A stretch of 64,000 nt of DNA, from positions 12,234,501 through 12,298,500 of the forward strand of contig CM075652.1 in the NCBI GenBank assembly GCA_037953625.1, read 5' to 3'. The notes under the pieces are model-generated. The model worked only from the letters and a program-made list of their open reading frames with translations. It had not been told where the DNA came from and did not search any database. Shown in pieces: positions 10,847 to 22,300 of the stretch. Each line of letters starts with the position of its first letter. Positions within the stretch are counted from its first letter, which is position 1. The position numbers and the translations under genes are program-made. The stretch comes from Crotalaria pallida. Taxonomy: Eukaryota; Streptophyta; Magnoliopsida; Fabales; Fabaceae.

Positions 10847-13224
10847 ATGGCAGGACGTGTGCTTAATCCTGGTCCGGAGGACGATTCAGTTTTATTTTTA
10901 CAAGATAAACATGTTTCACAGCACGTATGGAACGGTCGCCCGGATCGTATTTTACGGTGTTGACGTGCACAACAATTTCATGCTGGAGTTGCTGATATTC
11001 ATCCAGCTTTGGTAGCAAATTTAAAGCGTAGTGGATTTTATTGGGTTGCAGAGATGATGCTTTTTCACGTTGATCATAGGTTAATTTCTGCATTAGTCGA
11101 GCGATGGAGGCCTGAAACTCATACGTTTCACATGCCTTTCGGAGAATGCACAATCACGTTAGAGGATGTTGCTATTCTGCTCGGTATCTCAGTGGAAGGA
11201 AGACCAGTGATTGGTCGTACATCTAGTGATTGGCCATCACTTGTGGAGCATCTACTAGGAATACGTCCACCAGAAGATGCTTTGAGTGGCAGTGGACTGA
11301 AAATGGCATGGTTGGAGGCAAATTTTGGCCACTTTCCAGAGGGTCATGAGCATAATGAGTATACCAAGTTAATTTTTACACGTGCATTCATATTAAGATT
11401 ACTTGGAGGTGTTATGTTCGCAAATCACTCTGGAACTTTTGTGCAATTGAGGTTTCTTTGTCTCTTAGAAAACCTCGACGAAGCAAAAAATTATAGTTGG
11501 GGATCGGCTGTGCTGAGTTTTCTATATCGTGAGTTATGTCAATCCACCAACTACACTCGAAAAGATATTTGTGGTTTTCTTCCACTGATACAATTATGGG
11601 CTTGGGAGAGATTTCCTTCTATCGCCCCAGTATTAAGAGCAATAAACGAAGGTGAGCCCCATCGTCGAAATGACACAGCATATGGTACACGGTAAGTACA
11701 TGTCAATTCTTATTATTATTATTATGTTTATTATTATTATCATCATTATTATTGTTGTTGTTGTTATTAATATTTCAATTTTTTTTTGGTTTTTATATTA
11801 TAGGTGGGTGCATGGTCAGAATTATAGCAGACCTTCCCATCCCTTGAGTTGGTACAGGGGGAAATTTGATCAATTTATGGAAAATGATGTGCGCATATTT
11901 ATTTTTATTCTCCCAACCCTCATTTCTCGTATTAGGCTCGTAACCGTTGTTGTTAATCTGAAAATGATATTTATTTGTAGATTGTGTGGGAGCCATACTC
12001 GACACTTGACTTGGACACCTTACCACATATGGTGTTACAAAACAAAGATGCTTGGAGATCTGTATGTCCACTGATATGTTACAATATTGTTGAGTGGCAT
12101 CAACCAGATCGAGTCATGCGTCAATTTGGCATGCGTCAACACATTCCTCTTCAACCATCCCAGCCGGAAGATTTGCATCAGTTGACCCTCAGAGGAAAAC
12201 AAAATATTAATTGGGAAAATCGCTTGCAAGATATAATTAACAAGTGGAATAACAGGAATCAAAAAATTCAGTATAGCGAGCCCCAAAATGTCCCTTTGGG
12301 AAGACAATCCGAATATATGATGTGGTATTTGCGTATTACAAGACGTTGGATGACAGAGTATGGTGCTAGTCAAGGCCACGTGGTAATCTTAATTAAAATA
12401 TTATATTTATTGTGTATTACAATAATCACATTATATTCAAATATTATATTAATTGCATATGTCCTTGATTATTTTTTTCAGGCGGATGGGATTGAGAGGA
12501 TCAACTACCTATGTTCTCCAGAAGGACGTAGAGACGACGTGCCCATCGAAACCTACCTCGCAGAGATGAAATTAGAAACAGATCATATGATGGTTTCGAT
12601 GAATCAGGCTAACAGATGCTATTTATCAATCCAAGAGGCTCCGGCTTCATCTCAAGATCCTGATATCACAAACGTAGATGGTGTATTGCCTAACACTTCT
12701 CGTGAGCGCGGTGGTTTAGGGCGCTGAAGAAGGCATGAACCTGCAATAGAGCGCCACCAACAAAGTCCAATGGATCAACAACCTGGGATGTATTATGCCC
12801 CCAACCTTATCCATATTACGCATCCCAGGCACCGTACAAAACTTACTTTTATCCAAGACTGCCAGAGAGTGGCCAAGTACAACAATCGCCGTCGATCGAA
12901 GATGTATACATACCTTCGCCGTTGCCGCATGGATATATGTCATCACCTCAATATCCAGGATATATGTCCATGCCTCAAATGCAGGGTTACAATACACCAT
13001 CCCCCTATGACCCTCTGACTAGCACTCCATCTGCACCAGCACGATGGGACCGTGAGACGGTGTCTCCTAGCGTTGATTTTTACGAATTAGCTGGAACAAG
13101 TGCACCGCAAATTGATCTCAATACACAGATATTCGATGAATCAAATGACCATAATGATAATCAAGATGCTAGGAGAAATCCACATCGTGGTGCTAGGGAT
13201 CGTCATTGGCGATGTGGGACCTGA
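10847..13224 (+). pseudogene. Plant mobile domain (PMD, MAIN-like) protein of the MULE, broken
   Basis: PMD proteins include Arabidopsis MAIN/MAIL1, nuclear factors in silencing and genome stability; related copies ride on plant transposons. Exons: 10847-11691, 11804-11888, 11981-12382 and 12482 onward, with GT-AG junctions in phase. The PMD core is clear: LKRSGFYWVAEM, FHMPFGECTITLEDVAILLG, LLGIRPP, and later WVHGQNYSRP and YNIVEWHQPDRVMRQFG. After the core comes a hydrophilic and Pro/Tyr/Gln-rich tail ending near LAGTSAPQIDLN. Breaks: TGA at codon 39 (10961-10963), TGA at 12725-12727, and an apparent 1-nt loss near 12795 in a C run, after which the frame continues to the stop at 13222-13224. 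Both stops fit CGA to TGA. Translation from the internal ATG at 11009 could still give most of the PMD core. Confidence 0.88.
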
Positions 13225-13369
13225 GTTGCCTTTTTTTTTTTTTGGTTTTTTTTGTAAGCCGAAGAAATTATTGTAGAAATAAAAGGCAAAAATAGTTTAT
13301 TTAATTGTTTTCTTGATATTCCTTATTTTTTACATTTTTTCCATTAGAAATTTAAAATATCAAGATATT

Positions 13370-16179
13370 TTACAAATTATTTGCATGATATTCATCATCA
13401 GTTTGACGTGAAGCAGATCCACTTGCTAAATGAGGGTATCGACGCCTATTATGGCCAACCTGATTACAAAGCCCACAACTCTGTGGAGGTTGAGACTGCT
13501 TCCAATCCATTTCATTCCTCATGCGAGTGGATTTTGGACGACCCTTTTTTCTGTGCATTTTGGGATCAGGCATTAACATCCATGGAACAACATGCATTGA
13601 TGCAACTTGATGCTCATTCTGGATTGGGTACCATTCTGGGGAATACGCCCGAATCATAGTAGTTAATTTGTACACATCATCCACATATTGATAAAAATCA
13701 AGTCTCACTGATGCACATGCAGCAATAACATGAGAGCGTGGATAATGGAAAAGTTGAAATCTTCCACACTCACAAACTTGACTTTCCAAATCCACACAAA
13801 ACGATCGGCCACCCGTTTGCTTAATTGGATTGAATGCCTCCTCCACCTGAAACCTTGTCCTAGCAATATTATACTGTCGAACTTGATGACTACTAGCTTC
13901 TTTACAAGCATCACCAATGACTTTGGATACTTCGATGGTATACCGTTGACCGGATGCATATTGGGCCCTCGCTTTCGAACCCCTTTCAACAAAGTATTCA
14001 ACCAATCGATGATACATCCATTTCACCAGTGATGTAATTGGTAAACTTCGAGCATCCTTTAAAAGCTTGTTGACACATTCTGATAAGTTTGTTGTCATGT
14101 GTCCATATCTACGCCCATTTTCATCACAAGCTAGTAGCCATTGCTCTTTTGGTATGTCGTCGACCCATTTTTTTATTTCTTCACTTTTGCTACGGAGTCT
14201 GTTTAACTTCCTTTCCATGGTAAATTGGTCAGTAGCATAACCTGTATCGCTTACACAAATGTTATATGATACAATACAAGATTAAAAAATAAATAAATAA
14301 ATCCTGATATACTGTCAATAAAGAATAATGGGTACCTGCACTCTTCAATAAGTGCTTCAATTTCTCATTCTTGAATTTGGTATTGAAGTTGCTTCCTATA
14401 TGCCTTATGCAAAACTTGTGATACCCCCATGGAGCCTGCCAACCGAGAGCTTCATTACGAACAGCTGATAATATACTCCGATGGCGGTCAGAAATCAAAC
14501 ACAAACCCTGCTTATTGGTAACATGCTGACGTATGTGTGCTAAAAACCATTCCCAAGCAGACGCCGTCTCCCCTTCGACAATCGCAAATGCAAGCGGTAA
14601 CACTTGATCGTTTCCGTCCTGGCTTGTTGCAATCAAAAGCACACCGCGATACTTTCCATAAAAATGAGTACCATCCACTTGAATAATTGGCTTGCAATAG
14701 TCAAAGGCATCACGACATTGCTTGTATGTCCAGAATAGTCTTTCAAATATCCGAAATGATGCAAATTCTCCGGATCCGGGATAAGCATCTCTTTCCAGAA
14801 TCTGATAATAAGCACCAGGAGCATAAAGAAGCATGTTCTCCATCCAAGCCGGTAACATAGCATAAGAAAAATCCCAATCTCCATGAAATTTTTCGATTGC
14901 CTTTTGTTTTGCTAGCCAAGCTTTTCGATATGATATTCGAAAATTATATTGAGTGTTGATTATTGCTTGGATAGCCTTGATAGGAGTAGATGGTGCCGCA
15001 CAAATCAAATCTAAAACGATTTTAATTTTAAAAATAAAATTAATTTCAAAATGTCATCAATCATATCAAAACAGGAACGTTTTTAAATGTCTTACCATGA
15101 ATAAACAATGCTATAACGTTAGAGTCCAACTTTTTATGATCTTGTGACAACAATGTGTTCACACAAGTGTGTGGCCCGCCCCACGTCTTCACTACCCATT
15201 CTTCGTCGGTTTTGGGTAAAATAGCTCTCATTCTCCACTGACAACCATCTGCATGTTTTGGGCATTTCAAATAGATTTTCGTCGGTTTCGATTCAACGGT
15301 GGTATAACTTTGATGAGTCTTCATCGAATACTACTTTATAGCCATTAAAACTGCTTCTTTGCTATTGAATCTTAGACCAACATAAAATCCATCACCCCCC
15401 TGGAAAGAAGATTCTGATACACCAAGCCCTCTACCATCAGATTCTTGATCTGGATGGTCCCAATTAATGTAACTAGAATGAGGAGTATGCAGTGGGAATG
15501 GACCATAATCTAGATCTGTAATCAAAACCAAAAATAAAATAACATTAGAAAATTTTAATTACTTACTAACCAAATAATATTAAAATAAATATTATCTTTA
15601 TAACCACAAACCGGCAATTTCAGGGTTTGGACATCCTTGAAAATTTGGCATAACTGGTGTCGATTGTGAAGGAAAAGAAATACTAATTGCTCCTTCCTCT
15701 TCGGAGTCAGACGAATTCACATATGTAAATTGAGCCTCATCTTCATCTTCTGTGATATCGTCATCCATATCTCGACGCCACTCTTCATCATCACTCTCTG
15801 AAGAATTATTCTCCATTTCATTTGCTTTTGTTTTTGTCAGTGCAGTGGAACTACCCGTAACGTCTAATTCAACATATATATCAATGACTCTCATATTCGA
15901 CCCCTCAAAATAATCAATGACACAATGTATGTCACTATCATCATAGATCACATATTCAACATATTTGCTCGGGTTTTCTTGCACTAAAAGTCTGCTTATT
16001 AACTTCGAAATGTATTGATTTTGTCCAAGCCTAATTTTTTCGCTTATATTCATCTTTAACTGCTCATAAGTGATACCACGTTGAATTTGAATCCCTTTTT
16101 TTTCTCCTTCAAACGTTGTGCCTTCGGGTCCTTCGTAATATCTCCCATTATAATAAATGAAAACCAAGATTTTACCCAT
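13370..16179 (-). pseudogene. MULE transposase (MURA-like, DDE, SWIM), one in-frame stop
   Basis: Would cut and rejoin the element ends. Exons on the minus strand: 15612-16179, 15096-15515, 14336-15010 and 13370-14241, GT-AG and in phase, 845 codons. Order: a PB1-like start (GKILVFIYYNGRYYEGPEG), an acidic stretch, the MuDR DNA-binding region (KCPKHADGCQW, GPHTC), the MULE DDE domain with D about 442 (IQVDGTHFYG), D about 504 (LISDRH) and E about 609 (NLSECVN), a SWIM-type motif (CECG), and a C-terminal zinc knuckle. Breaks: TAG at 15331-15333 just after LMAIK, upstream of the DNA-binding motif; the SWIM third ligand reads PRSH where the family has PCSH; the knuckle CGLCNQVGHNRRRY has Tyr in place of the last Cys. 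The catalytic triad is intact. Faces the PMD gene tail to tail. Confidence 0.9.
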
Positions 16180-17397
16180 ACCTGTTCTACATGTAAAAAA
16201 TTAATAATTATTGTGAAATATTTAAATAATAAATAAATAACTAAAATAATAAACTAAAATATTGCAATAGCTTAATATAAAAAAATACATGTAAAATCAC
16301 AAATTTAGAAAAAATAAATTAAATTTCTTAAAAAAAAATAAAATATTACATAAACTACACATATATATATAAAGGAATTACACATATATAAAAATAAATA
16401 AAGGCACAAAATTATAAAAAACAGGAAATAAAAAATAAAATATTACCTTAAATAATGAACTAAAATATTACCTTAAACACAAATAACTATAAAAATATAA
16501 CTAATCTAACTAATAAATATATAAAAAATCTAACTAATAAATAAATAAACCTAACTCCAACTATCAAAAAAAAATATAACTTCTAAATAGATAAAAATCT
16601 AACTAATAAAAAATTTAACTCCAACTAATAAAAATAGCGCTATAAATCTTACTAATACATAGAACATAAACATAAGAGAATAGAACTAATAAATAAATAA
16701 TATATCAAATACATAAACAAAATAATTCTAACTAATAAAACTTTTATAAATCTTATTAATAACTAAACTAATAAAAATATAACTTCTAAATAGATAAAAA
16801 AAAATCTAAGTAATAAAAAATTCGAAGTAAACTAATATATATATGAAAAACATAAAAAATACCTAACATAAAAATTAAATTCTACTAGTAAAAAAATTGA
16901 AATTCTAACTACAACATAATAGAACCTAAACATAAGAGAATAGAACTAATAAATAAATAAAAAATATAACAAATACCTAAACAAAATAATTCTAACAAAT
17001 AAAACTTTTCTAAATCTTACTAATAACTAAACTAATAAAAATATAACTTTAAAATAGATATAAAGTCCAACTAATAAAAAAATCTGATCTCAAATAATAA
17101 ATAAATAAAAAATCTAGCTAATAATTTCTATGTACTAATGAGATAAAAATTATAACAAAATAAAATAAGATTACAACTAATTATATATACCAGTACATAT
17201 AACTAAAAAAAATAAAATTCGAAGAATCTAAAAACTTACCTCAAGACTCTGTGATACAGTGCTAAGAAATAAGGTTGATTGTAGGAATATAATTGAATGC
17301 AAGAGGAACTATAAATTTTTAGAAGGAGGTATGTTGAGAATGGATGCAAATTTTTAGGAGGAGGTTCGTTTCTTATATACAAAACGCAGGCTGGGGG
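16180..17397. repeat. Right subterminal AT-rich region of the MULE
   Basis: From 16200 to about 17230, on the plus strand, dispersed ctaactaataaa, aaatagataaaaatcta and taaacataagagaatagaac motifs recur. They are the inverse of the gttagatttt vocabulary on the left side, but not in ordered units. The segment 17230-17397 before the TIR should hold the promoter and 5' UTR of the transposase gene. Confidence 0.6.
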
Positions 17398-17756
17398 AGG
17401 GGAGACCGCGCTGCCACGTGGCGCAACCAGAGGGTTGCGTCACTGCGGTTGACGCGTTTGGTTGCGTCAGCCGCAATGACGCAACCCCCTGGTTGCGCCA
17501 CGTGGCAGCGCTGTCGGTTGCTTTTTTTTTTTTTTACTTTTTTATCAAAATGGAATCTGGAGGCCGAATGGGGAGATGACACGTGGCACTTTTGGGTTGC
17601 GTCAACCCAGATGACGCGTTTGACTTGGGAATTTGACTTTGACTGCCCCATTTTCGTAAATAGTTTCGTTGACTGCCCGATCCTACGTAAATAGTTTTTA
17701 AACTACCCCTTTTTTGTAAATTGTTTGTAAAATTACCCCACTTAGGTAAAAAAGCC
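17398..17756 (-). repeat. MULE right terminal inverted repeat
   Basis: Inverse copy of 8628-8983, ending ggtaaaaaagcc at 17756. It contains the second CACGTG hairpin at 17409-17510 with the same outer arms. Confidence 0.92.
17409..17510. repeat. Hairpin inside the right MULE TIR
   Basis: Outer arms cgctgccacgtggcgcaac (17409-17427) and gttgcgccacgtggcagcg (17492-17510). Inner arms ttgcgtcactgcgg and ccgcaatgacgcaa differ by one base. Confidence 0.9.
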
Positions 17757-17765
17757 CAAAATGAT

Positions 17766-18321
17766 AGGTATCTATTCCTGTTATGCAATGATTTAGTTGT
17801 TTACGTAAATATATGTGTATAAAATTAAAAAAAATGCTATATTTATATTATTTCATAAATACTCAAAACCAATTAGTATCACTTCAGATTTTTTGAAATT
17901 TCACCCTTGAGAATTTATGTCAATTAACTTCTTATAATTTACATGTTTAATGTTCAAGTTGCAGTTTTTTAGTTAACCTATGTGCTTTACATAACATATT
18001 TATTAAACAACTACGTTACAATTATAACACAAATTTTAAGTAATACAATTTCTTAATGCATATGCAAAATTAAAACATGAATGTGATCTACATTTAAAAT
18101 TGTGATGTGGCTTATATATGCATTTACAGTAAACAAATCCAAATTGACCTTAAATTCATTTTGAGCATGGAAATATGTTCTGTTTTACAGTTTACAACAC
18201 AATTGGAAAGTAAAGTCTATTATTTCTTACAACTATTACTCATACCTGATAGCTATAAATTGTCCGATGTTAATAACAATGTATACATAAACATACTTAA
18301 TATATTAAAAACATGACAATA
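17766..18321. other. Non-coding stretch
   Basis: Continuation of the CACTA interior after the MULE. AT-rich, no gene, no repeat boundary that I can see. Confidence 0.4.
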
Positions 18322-18902
18322 GAAATAGGTGCGGACAGGCACGGGAGTGAAAAATATCAACACGACATAAAAAAAAAAGAAATAAAAAGATATATTTGAT
18401 GAAGATGTCTCAAACCAATATTCAACAACAAAGTCGAAGAAGAAGGGGAAAGAGTTAATACATAGTCTTACATATTCTAACATTCAATTTTATTTTTTGT
18501 AATGTTACTTATTAAGGATTTTGAATCATTTTCCTTGAATTGGATTTGACTATTTATTTCGATTCTGAAAATGTTTTTTCAATTTTACTTAGAATTGACT
18601 TATAAGTATCTCATATTAGGACGAGTTTCTTTAGGTTTTTTAATTTTTCTTCTATTATTATAACTACACTAATAAAATAAAACTAATTTGATGTGACAAA
18701 TTTAATACACAATCATTACTAATTAACTATTAAAAGAAAACCAAGTATCACCAATTTCGGTGATAAGGACAACATGCTAAATGAAAAATATCAAGACAAC
18801 TTACAAAAAAAAAGATTTAATTTATGTAGATTTTTCAAATCAATAGTCAATTAAAAAGTCAAGACCCGTACAAACTCGTGCATTGCACGGACTAAAAACT
18901 AG
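18322..18902 (+). mobile_element. Helitron-like element, copy B
   Basis: Close relative of 6541-7124, starting at the same internal point (ataggtgcggacaggcacg) and ending in the degenerate hairpin ctcgtgcattgcacggac, then taaaaactag and T. Non-coding. Short gaps and single changes separate the two copies. Confidence 0.5.
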
Positions 18903-19080
18903 TGTTAAATATGTTTGAAAGAGCAGTTGGATGAGAAATTCAAGGCATTGACAAAGGCAAATGGCCAAGGCAAACTGAGGCATGTGGCTTTGCACTATTG
19001 GGTTCTATGTTGGAGGAAATTGAGGGTGTTCCTCCAGGCCATGAATTTGGTTCAGTGAGATCGATCTTACTCTTGTTTCC
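18903..19080 (+). pseudogene. Unrecognised gene fragment, copy B
   Basis: Begins directly after the Helitron-like end with tgttaaatatgtttgaaagag and matches the fragment at 6361-6535. One frame reads LKEQLDEKFKALTKANGQGK and continues to a stop; another frame also stays open over the second half (SMLEEIEGVPPGHEFGSVRS), so the true frame is not settled. Confidence 0.4.
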
Positions 19081-20394
19081 TATTTTTCTTTATCTATTGC
19101 TTGTGGTGCTGCTTTTTATTTTTGAATCTAACAATTATTGTGAATCTATGCTTTGGTTTTTCTTATTTTAGATCAATGTTTTGGATTTGTGTTGTGTTGT
19201 ATTATATTCTCATTCTGACTAGTTAGTATAATCTATTGAAAGAGGATATAGTTTTGTTAGTGAGATATAGTTTAATCTATTGAAAGAGGATAACTTGAAG
19301 TCTAGAACAAAGTACTTTTCAGAGAACCACTTAATTCCCAAAGCCAAGATAAACTTGCTACTGTGTGTGCCTATGATAGACAAGACACCAGCTAACTTTA
19401 CAACTTTGTTTTGTCTATAACATTATGTTTTCCCTAAAGGGTTGTTGTCTAATTTCTGTACTAAAATGGAGAATGAAATCATTTTTAATCTATTGCATCT
19501 TTGTTCATTTCACTCCTAATTGTTTGGCCAAGATTGGATTGAAGTGGAGTACCAACATCTTTTAAGGACTGAGATTGCACACCAAGTGAGGTAAAGGGAA
19601 AATATTAGTTTAATAATTTTGGCTATGTAAGAGATAGTATTGGATCTACTTTTAGGGTCCTTATTGTGAGGCTAAATTTGATTTGGAGAGTTTAAGTACT
19701 TTTTAGTGTAGCTTCACTTATGTTTGTTGAATTTTCTCATAAGGCATAGAATGTTCACTAATATCAATGAGCAAACAACTTAAAGAGCAGTTGCATCACG
19801 TAGAATATGCTGAATGGAAGTATATCAGTTTTGTTTCCATTTATTAGTAGTTCTCTTGTGTCTGTGTTTATTTTGTCATCCCAGAATGAGAATGGGAATT
19901 GTTAGAGGTAAAGAATCAAAATCAACAAATTACAACCTTATTCTTAAATGATATTTGTTGTCACCCTTTTTGGGTTTTCAGCATTCTCTTTCACCTGATA
20001 TTGGAGTCATCGGTATCCCTGTGGATAATTTCTCCCGCTCTAGAAGTAAGCTTTTAAATGGAAATCAAGTCATGATGTAAAAACCTAATGTAGTCTAAAT
20101 GGACAATGCTAGAATCATTATAATGTATTTTTGAATATCATTTCCTATGGATTGCATTTTTCTACCTGGGAGTGCTAGATTGCTACTAGTATTTTTCATT
20201 TTCATTTGTGGAAACTATGTAGGGATTTCTCTGTGTTGATTCTTTCAGTTTTGAACAAAATCTTGGTTAACGGTTTCAAATACTTTTGATGTTTCTTACT
20301 TACTGATTTCTTAAAAAGAGAAAGAAAATATCTTTGGACACTTTGCGATGAGATTGCACTTTTGTGTCTCTCGTTTTGCTTAACTTTCTTACAG
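19081..20394 (+). other. Intron-like DNA with one possible exon
   Basis: Mostly intron-like sequence. A possible exon lies near 19982-20046, flanked by ttttcag and gtaagc and reading HSLSPDIGVIGIPVDNFSRS. It is short and I do not recognise it. The stretch ends at the acceptor cttacag before the TFIIIC-like exon. Confidence 0.3.
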
Positions 20395-21572
20395 ATTCCC
20401 AAGATGGTGAATTGGGAGGAGTACATACCAAAAGGCTCAGATCAGTGGGAGTCACAGATGGTTGTATTTAGAATGTTTGATGAGCGACCCATATGGTCCG
20501 AAGGTTCACTTACTGAACGCTTGCTTGATAAGGGCTTCAGCTTTTCAATTAGCATGCTCAGAAGGTGACTTACCGAAGTTCTGGTGGTTAGCTTTTTAAT
20601 TGCGGTAATTTTATGGCCAAACCTTGATAAGTATATAGTGACCACTGACCATACTTCCTCTCTTCTTGCAGGTTTCTATCTAGAATTTCTTACTACTTCT
20701 CTAGTGGACCATTTCAAAGGTTCTGGATCAAGAAAGGATATGATCCACGCAAAGATCCTGATTCTCGCATGTAAGATCTACTCCTCATTTTCATAATAAT
20801 TTCTGTAACTTTAATCATCCATTTGCACTTAAAGTGTTTGGTTCCTCCAATTAAACAGATTTTAAATGTATTTTTCAGTTCACATATGCATGCGGTGTTG
20901 CATGACCCATTTATAACTTAATTCTTATTAGTTTTATTTTTTATATAAAAAATTGGATCTTTTCACTATTGACTATTGACTATGATTAGGTTTTTGGTTT
21001 TGCAGTTATCAAAGAATCATTTTCGAGTACCAGTCCCATTACAAAGTTACTGTGATGCTAACTATGCCAATAAGTATGTTCTTTTTTTAATTTTATCTCT
21101 TGGCTAACTCCTGCATTGCAAAACAAAGTTGCTAACTGTATTTTGGAAACAACCTCATACATGTTTATGCATAAAAAATAGAAAATAGCAATGTAGATAC
21201 TAAGTTTGTATGTTGTACAGTGTATTTGTATATATTACCCAGATAATGTGAAGGGAAAGAAATAATAGAACTCTACAATATATCTCGATTAAATTTACAT
21301 GCAGATTTCTAAACATTCTGATTATTTTCCTACATTGACTCAATATATCTGCTTGCTGTCACTATTTAATATGATCACCATCTTGTTATTTGTGTTGTTT
21401 TCTCATTTGCTAAGGCTATTGTTTCTTGCATATCCAAACCTAGATTGGAGGATATATGTGCCTTTCGTGCTTTCCCTTACAAGTTCCAGACATCTTTATA
21501 GTTTTTTGATCTTGTTGATGATTGTATTCAATCAGAAATAAATAAGCCTCCATCTCGCAGGCAACATGCACT
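20395..21572 (+). pseudogene. Captured fragment of a TFIIIC subunit gene (GTF3C5-like)
   Basis: TFIIIC binds A and B boxes of tRNA genes to recruit RNA polymerase III. Four exon-like pieces: 20395-20564 (VNWEEYIPKGSDQWESQMVV, FDERPIWSEGSLTERLLDKG), 20672-20770 (ISYYFSSGPFQRFWIKKGYD, PRKDPDSR), 21006-21073 and about 21433-21572 (LEDICAFRAFPYKFQTSL, FFDLVDDCIQSEINKPPSRR). These match the central region of plant GTF3C polypeptide 5 as I know it. Damage: an apparent 1-nt loss near 21018 shifts the frame, a TAG lies at 21499-21501, and the acceptor before the last piece reads tgcat instead of tgcag. N- and C-terminal parts of the protein are absent. Introns are retained, so this is a DNA-level capture, not a processed copy. 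Confidence 0.72.
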
Positions 21573-22300
21573 GTAAGTTTTTCATATGAACATTTTTGTT
21601 CTTTTTTGAAGGGTTATTCATTTAATATCTCACATTTTTTGTTGACACACAAAACATTGGCCTCACATTTATGAAGCAAACATGCTTTACATGTTTTATG
21701 TTTTTCTTATCCTCTGGCATGAAGGCTTGTGCATATTTTGTTGCTGTAATTTGTTTGGCAACAAATAAAATATCACTTTGTTTGATTAATTATTTTTCTT
21801 TACTATGATTAGAAACTTAGAATTTTGATAGATTCATTAACTTTTTTTGGGATGGAACAATTGCAGGATACTCAGCATTGCTACCATGGTCAAAAGAATT
21901 AAAAAAGTTGTTGCTGCAAGGGTCTAGCATTTTTAGTGGGCCCAACATTGCATTTTTAACATGTTTTTATAACAAACTATTTTATTATATCTATATGTTA
22001 AAATTGTGTATACTCAACAATATCCATAGTATTCTTTATTGGCTTCATGTGATTGGATTTTTAGTATATCACTCGGCTTAATTAAGAGTCTGACATTGGC
22101 TATGGCATGTTATAAAATTTGGGTTTGAGAAGGAAAATATAGCCACAGCTCAAGCTGTGGATATTTTTTTTTTAAAAAAAATTAATTTCTAATTTGACGA
22201 CGGTTAAAACCATAGCTAAATTTTTAAAAAAAAGTTATTTTCTTATTTAGTCACGGTTATAACTGTGGCTAACTAATAAAACCAATTGAAATAAGGTGGA
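21573..22300. other. CACTA interior, no gene
   Basis: Intron-like DNA. A possible short exon after the ttgcag at about 21867 reads ILSIATMVKRIKKVVAAR but is too short to assign. From 22140 short inverted agccacagct / gtggctaac motifs begin, which look subterminal. Confidence 0.35.

Larger units (their letters stand above)
8628..17756. mobile_element. Mutator-like element (MULE) with PMD gene
   Basis: A 9129-bp element bounded by a perfect 9-bp target duplication caaaatgat (8619-8627 and 17757-17765), the size Mutator elements make. The ends are ggcttttttacc and its inverse. TIRs of about 355 bp (8628-8983 and 17398-17756) are roughly 95 percent identical by eye. Inside are two convergent genes: a PMD protein (10847-13224, plus) and a transposase (13370-16179, minus), separated by 145 bp. 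AT-rich subterminal regions lie between each TIR and its nearest gene. The ends are intact but both genes carry breaks, so this copy is probably dead for its own transposase yet could still be moved in trans. Confidence 0.93.

Noticed and set aside
11652..13018. Overlapping plus and minus frames around the PMD gene, for example 11652-12074 and 12716-13000
   Set aside because: They cross clear introns or run antisense to the PMD exons; the PMD homology lies in the spliced frame.
15331..15333. The TAG in the transposase as part of an unrecognised intron
   Set aside because: Homology runs through the stop in the same frame (MAIK, then YSMKTHQSYTT), and no donor/acceptor pair close by would keep it; a nonsense change is simpler.
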